From: an uncultured Thermomonas sp.
GTDB lineage: Bacteria; Pseudomonadota; Gammaproteobacteria; Xanthomonadales; Xanthomonadaceae
Assembly: GCA_946480065.1 (NCBI GenBank)
Contig: CAMLJA010000070.1
Coordinates: forward strand, 1 to 8,583
DNA: 8,583 nucleotides
Direction of reading: 5' to 3'
Made by a program: the position numbers and the translations under genes. This document shows positions 5,399 to 8,583 of this stretch, one piece after another (within the stretch, counting starts at the first letter, position 1; each line of letters opens with the position of its first letter). The notes beneath the pieces were generated by a model. That model ran no database searches. It saw nothing but the letters and a program-made list of their open reading frames with translations, and was not told where the DNA came from.

Positions 5399-6502
5399 AT
5401 GAGACCTTCGACCATGCGCTCCCTGCGCCCGCTGCTGCTGCCCGCCGTGCTGGCGCTCGCCGCCTGCGGCGGCGAGCCGCCCGTCGCTACCCCCGCGCTG
5501 CCCCGCGATCTCGCCACGTTCAAGGTCGAGGCCGGGCAGGGCCTGCCCGGACGCGGATGGGACGGCGTGGTCGAGGCGGTCCGCCGTGCCGACCTGGCCG
5601 CGCAGACGGCTGGCCGCGTGCAGGCCGTGCTGGTGGACGTGAACCAGCCGGTGCGCGCCGGCGACGTGCTGCTGCGGATCACCGCGGTGGAGCAGGACGC
5701 CGGCGCCGCCGCGGCTCGCGCGCAGCTGCGCGCGGCGGAGGCTGCTGCCGCGGAGGCGCAGCAGAACTACCGCCGCTATGCCGCGCTGGCGGCAGGGCAA
5801 TACGTGTCCAAGGCGCAGATCGACCAGGCCCGCGCCGCCCGCGATTCGGCCGCGGCCGCCCGCAACGCCGCCGCCGCGGTGGTCGCGCAGGCTGCCCAGC
5901 AGGCCGCCTACACGGTGGTGCGCGCGCCGTACGACGGCGTGGTGGCGCGCCGCGACGTCGAGCCGGGCGAAACCGTTGCGCCCGGCATGCCGCTGGTCAG
6001 CGTGTATGCGCCGGAGGCGCTGCGCATCGAAGTGGCGGTGCCGCAGAGCCGCGCCGAGGCGATCCGCCGCAATCCGGCGGCGACCATGGTGCTGGCCGAC
6101 GGCGCCCGGGTGGTGCCCGCGGACGTGGTGGTGTTCCCGGCGGCCGATCCCGTCAGCCACAGCGTCAACGTGCGGGTGACCCTGCCCGCGCTGGATCCGG
6201 CGCCCGCCCCGGGCACCACCGCCAAGGTGGTGTTCGCCGCCGATGCCACCGGCCCGGGCGAGGCCGCCGGCGGCGTGCGCATCCCCGCGGCCAGCATCGC
6301 CCAGCGCGGCGAGCTGTCCGGCGCCTACGTGGTGCAGGACGGGCGCCTGCTGCTGCGCCAGCTCCGGCTCGGCGCGCGCAGCGGCGAGACGGTCGAGGTG
6401 ATCTCGGGCCTGCGCGCCGGCGACGTGGTGGCGCGCGACCCGGTCGCCGCCGTCCAGGCACTGGCCGCGCAGCGCAAGGCGGCGGAGGCCGGTCGTGACT
6501 GA
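5399..6502 (+). CDS. RND efflux periplasmic adaptor (HlyD/AcrA-type membrane fusion lipoprotein)
   Basis: A 367-residue membrane fusion protein that would link an inner-membrane RND permease to an outer-membrane channel. The N-terminus is a lipoprotein signal with lipobox LALAAC (18-23), so Cys23 would be lipidated after cleavage. It continues with a barrel-sandwich first half (about 65-95, [22 protein letters not shown]), an alanine-rich helical hairpin (about 97-170), the second half [18 protein letters not shown] (174-191), a beta-barrel (about 205-282) and a membrane-proximal domain (about 290-350). The start at 5399 lies 5 nt after the DUF2892 stop; ATG 5414 in the same frame would shorten the signal peptide to a lipobox cysteine at 18 and is equally possible. 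Neither has a clear ribosome site, so coupling to the preceding gene is likely. Its stop overlaps the probable GTG start of the permease gene. The assignment is firm; the exported substrate is unknown. Confidence 0.93.
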   Translation: MRPSTMRSLRPLLLPAVLALAACGGEPPVATPALPRDLATFKVEAGQGLPGRGWDGVVEAVRRADLAAQTAGRVQAVLVDVNQPVRAGDVLLRITAVEQDAGAAAARAQLRAAEAAAAEAQQNYRRYAALAAGQYVSKAQIDQARAARDSAAAARNAAAAVVAQAAQQAAYTVVRAPYDGVVARRDVEPGETVAPGMPLVSVYAPEALRIEVAVPQSRAEAIRRNPAATMVLADGARVVPADVVVFPAADPVSHSVNVRVTLPALDPAPAPGTTAKVVFAADATGPGEAAGGVRIPAASIAQRGELSGAYVVQDGRLLLRQLRLGARSGETVEVISGLRAGDVVARDPVAAVQALAAQRKAAEAGRD

Positions 6503-8583
6503 GGACGCGCGCATGGGGATCTCGGGCCGGCTGGCCGCGGCGTTCCAGCGCAACCCGCTGACCCCCATCCTGGCGATCATGGGGCTGCTGCTGGGCTTGC
6601 TGGCGGTGGCGATCACCCCGCGCGAGGAGGAGCCGCAGATCGACGTGACGATGGCCAACGTCATCGTCCCGTTCGATGGCGCCAGCAGTCGCGACGTCGA
6701 GCAGTGGGTGGCCACGCCGCTGGAGCAGAAGCTGTCGGAGATCGAGGGCGTCAAGCACGTGTATTCGATCAGCCGCCCGGGCATGGCGGTACTGACGGTC
6801 GAATTCGAGGTTGGCGTGCAGCGCCAGCCGGCGCTGGTGCGCCTGTACAACCAGGTGTTCTCGAACGCCGATTTCCTGCCGCAGCGCGCGGGCGTCGGCC
6901 AGCCGATCGTCAAGCCCAAGGGCATCGACGACGTGCCGGTGATGGCGCTGACCCTGTGGAGCGACGATCCGCAGGTCGACGCCAGCCGGCTGGCCGAGGT
7001 CGCGCACACGCTGGAGGCCGAGCTCAAGCGCATCCCCGGCACCCGCGACATCACCACCATCGGCGCGCCCGACCGCAGCGTGCTGGTCACGCTGGACGCG
7101 GCGAAACTGGCCGCCTACGGCATGGGTGCGAACGACCTGGCGCAGGCGCTGCAGGCGGCCAACGTGGTGCATCAGGCCGGCGAACGCGTGGACGCCGCGC
7201 AGGGCGCCGTGCCTGTCACCGCGGGCAGCTATCTGGCCAGCGCCGAGGACGTGGCAGGGCTGGTGGTCGGCAGCCATGGCGGCAAGCCGCTGCTGCTGTC
7301 CGACGTGGCCACCATCGAGGCGCGCGGCGATCTTGCCCGCCAGTACGTCTGGCACGGCGCACCGGCAGGCCGCGCCGGGCCGAAGGCCGGCAGCGCGCCG
7401 GCGGTCACGATGGCGATCGCCAAGAAGCCTGGCAGCAACGCCAGCGACATCACCACCGCGATTGCCAAGCGCGTCGAGCAGCTCAAGGGCGAGATGATCC
7501 CGCAGGGCGTGCAGGTCAGCGTGACCCGCGACTACGGCGCCAGCGCCAGCGACAAGGCGCAGAAGCTGATCCAGAAACTGGTGTTCGCCACCGCCAGCGT
7601 GGTGCTGCTGGTGCTGTTCGCGCTCGGCTGGCGCGAGGCCATCGTGGTCGGCGCGGCGGTGGTGCTGACGCTGGCGGTCACCCTGTTCGCCTCCAAGGTG
7701 ATGGGCTTCACCCTCAACCGCGTGTCCCTGTTCGCGCTGATCTTCGCGATCGGCATCCTGGTCGACGACGCCATCGTGGTGGTCGAGAACATCCACCGGC
7801 ACATGGCGCGCGGCGGCAAGAGCCTGGCCGAGGCCATCCCGCCGGCGGTGGACGAAGTGGGCGGGCCGACCATCCTGGCCACCTTCACCGTGATCGCCGC
7901 GCTGATGCCGATGGCGTTCGTGTCGGGCCTGATGGGCCCGTACATGCGGCCGATCCCGATCAACGCCTCTGTGGGCATGCTGCTGTCGCTGGCGATCGCG
8001 CTCATCGTGACGCCGTGGCTGTCGCTGAAGCTGCTGGCCCGCCACGGGCACGCGGCGGAAGGTGGTCACGCCCATGACGAGAAGCAGGCCAGCTGGCTGC
8101 ACCGGCTGTTCGAGTGGGTGATGTCGCCGTTCCTGCGCGGCGACGGCGCGGCGCGCAGGCGCGGCCTGCTGTTCGCCGGGATGGTGGGGCTGGTGCTGCT
8201 GTCCGCCTCGCTGGCGGTGTTCAAGCTGGTGGTGCTGAAGATGCTGCCGCTGGACAACAAGTCCGAGGTACAGGTGGTGGTGGACCTGCCGGAGGGCAGC
8301 ACGCTGGAGCAGACCAACGCGCTGCTGGCCGAGCTGGCGGCCAAGCTGGACACCGTGCCGGAGGTGCTGGACTACCAGGCCTACGCCGGCACCGCCGCGC
8401 CGATCAATTTCAACGGCCTGGTGCGGCAGTACTTCCTGCGCAGCGGCAGCAACGTGGGCGACCTGCAGGTCAACCTGGTGGACAAGCACGCGCGCGACCG
8501 CCAGAGCCACGAGATCGCGCTGGCGATCCGGCCGATGCTGGCCAAGGTCGGCGCGAAATACGGCGCCTCGGTGAAGGTGGTGG
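6495..8583 (+). CDS. RND efflux permease (HAE/AcrB-type), C-terminal part outside window
   Basis: The frame is open without interruption to the right edge and encodes the first 696 residues of a proton-driven RND pump; the family usually runs to 1,000-1,100. Seen in order: TM1 (about 22-40), PREEEPQIDV (42-51), the first large periplasmic porter region (about 45-355), TM2-TM6 (about 359-512), TM7 (about 558-578) and the start of the second periplasmic region (MLPLDNKSEVQVVVDLPEGST). TM4 has GILVDDAIVVVEN with the paired aspartates Asp424 and Asp425 that relay protons in AcrB. The TM6-TM7 loop carries a histidine-rich stretch (517-529). GTG 6495 overlaps the adaptor stop by 8 nt and follows GGAGG (6484-6488) by 6 nt. 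ATG 6513, 7 nt after GAGGA (6501-6505), would remove six residues and is an equally good start. Fourth gene of the sqr operon; no outer-membrane channel gene is seen. Substrate unknown. Confidence 0.95.
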   Translation, partial: MTEDARMGISGRLAAAFQRNPLTPILAIMGLLLGLLAVAITPREEEPQIDVTMANVIVPFDGASSRDVEQWVATPLEQKLSEIEGVKHVYSISRPGMAVLTVEFEVGVQRQPALVRLYNQVFSNADFLPQRAGVGQPIVKPKGIDDVPVMALTLWSDDPQVDASRLAEVAHTLEAELKRIPGTRDITTIGAPDRSVLVTLDAAKLAAYGMGANDLAQALQAANVVHQAGERVDAAQGAVPVTAGSYLASAEDVAGLVVGSHGGKPLLLSDVATIEARGDLARQYVWHGAPAGRAGPKAGSAPAVTMAIAKKPGSNASDITTAIAKRVEQLKGEMIPQGVQVSVTRDYGASASDKAQKLIQKLVFATASVVLLVLFALGWREAIVVGAAVVLTLAVTLFASKVMGFTLNRVSLFALIFAIGILVDDAIVVVENIHRHMARGGKSLAEAIPPAVDEVGGPTILATFTVIAALMPMAFVSGLMGPYMRPIPINASVGMLLSLAIALIVTPWLSLKLLARHGHAAEGGHAHDEKQASWLHRLFEWVMSPFLRGDGAARRRGLLFAGMVGLVLLSASLAVFKLVVLKMLPLDNKSEVQVVVDLPEGSTLEQTNALLAELAAKLDTVPEVLDYQAYAGTAAPINFNGLVRQYFLRSGSNVGDLQVNLVDKHARDRQSHEIALAIRPMLAKVGAKYGASVKVV

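Noticed and set aside
5087..7090. Long open frame on the minus strand opposite the sqr, adaptor and permease genes
   Set aside because: Its translation is low-complexity and rich in Arg, Ala, Gly and His with no family pattern. It lies antisense to genes with clear domain matches, and such frames are expected in very GC-rich DNA.
6165..8510. A 781-codon open frame on the minus strand
   Set aside because: It is antisense to the RND permease, whose own frame shows intact motifs and membrane segments. The antisense translation is rich in His, Gln, Arg and Val, typical of a shadow frame.

Overview
This is a very GC-rich stretch (roughly 70% by eye) with tightly packed genes and almost exclusively G/C at third codon positions. 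Together with the protein types, this suggests a gammaproteobacterium of the Xanthomonadaceae/Lysobacteraceae (Lysobacter, Luteimonas or Thermomonas type). That placement is an inference from composition and family resemblance, not a database match.

Layout: (1) 1-985, minus strand: the N-terminal part of an acetyl-CoA hydrolase/transferase-family protein that runs off the left edge. (2) 1035-1262, plus strand: a short open frame that resembles only the distal part of a TonB C-terminal domain, probably a gene remnant. (3) 1266-3713, minus strand: a four-gene operon read leftwards from about 3737: rhodanese, ArsR-family repressor of the BigR/SqrR type, ETHE1-like persulfide dioxygenase, and TauE/SafE anion exporter. 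(4) 3729-3801: a short A/T-rich regulatory island in this GC-rich DNA. It holds two interlocked divergent sigma70-type promoters, repeated ACTRATAT half-sites that are good candidates for the repressor's operator, and an FNR/CRP-like box. (5) 3864-8583, plus strand: a second operon with sulfide:quinone oxidoreductase (SQR), a DUF2892 (YgaP-type) two-helix membrane protein, an RND periplasmic adaptor lipoprotein, and an RND permease cut by the right edge.

How the genes fit together: SQR oxidises hydrogen sulfide at the membrane, passes electrons to quinone and yields sulfane sulfur on a low-molecular-weight thiol. The dioxygenase oxidises the persulfide to sulfite. The rhodanese can combine sulfite with sulfane sulfur to give thiosulfate. 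The TauE/SafE protein can export sulfite or a related anion. The repressor has Cys42 and Cys108, the positions I recall for the persulfide-sensing cysteine pair of Xylella BigR, so it probably derepresses one or both operons when persulfide builds up. The RND pump and the DUF2892 protein share the SQR operon, which ties an efflux system to sulfide stress; its substrate cannot be read from the sequence.

The most noteworthy points are the fully overlapping divergent promoters, the FNR-like box in the sqr leader, the rhodanese and DUF2892 domains split into opposite operons (fused in E. coli YgaP), and the coupling of an RND efflux pump to sulfide oxidation. I see no tRNA, rRNA, CRISPR array, insertion sequence or attachment site. 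No gene-free stretch exceeds 300 bases.
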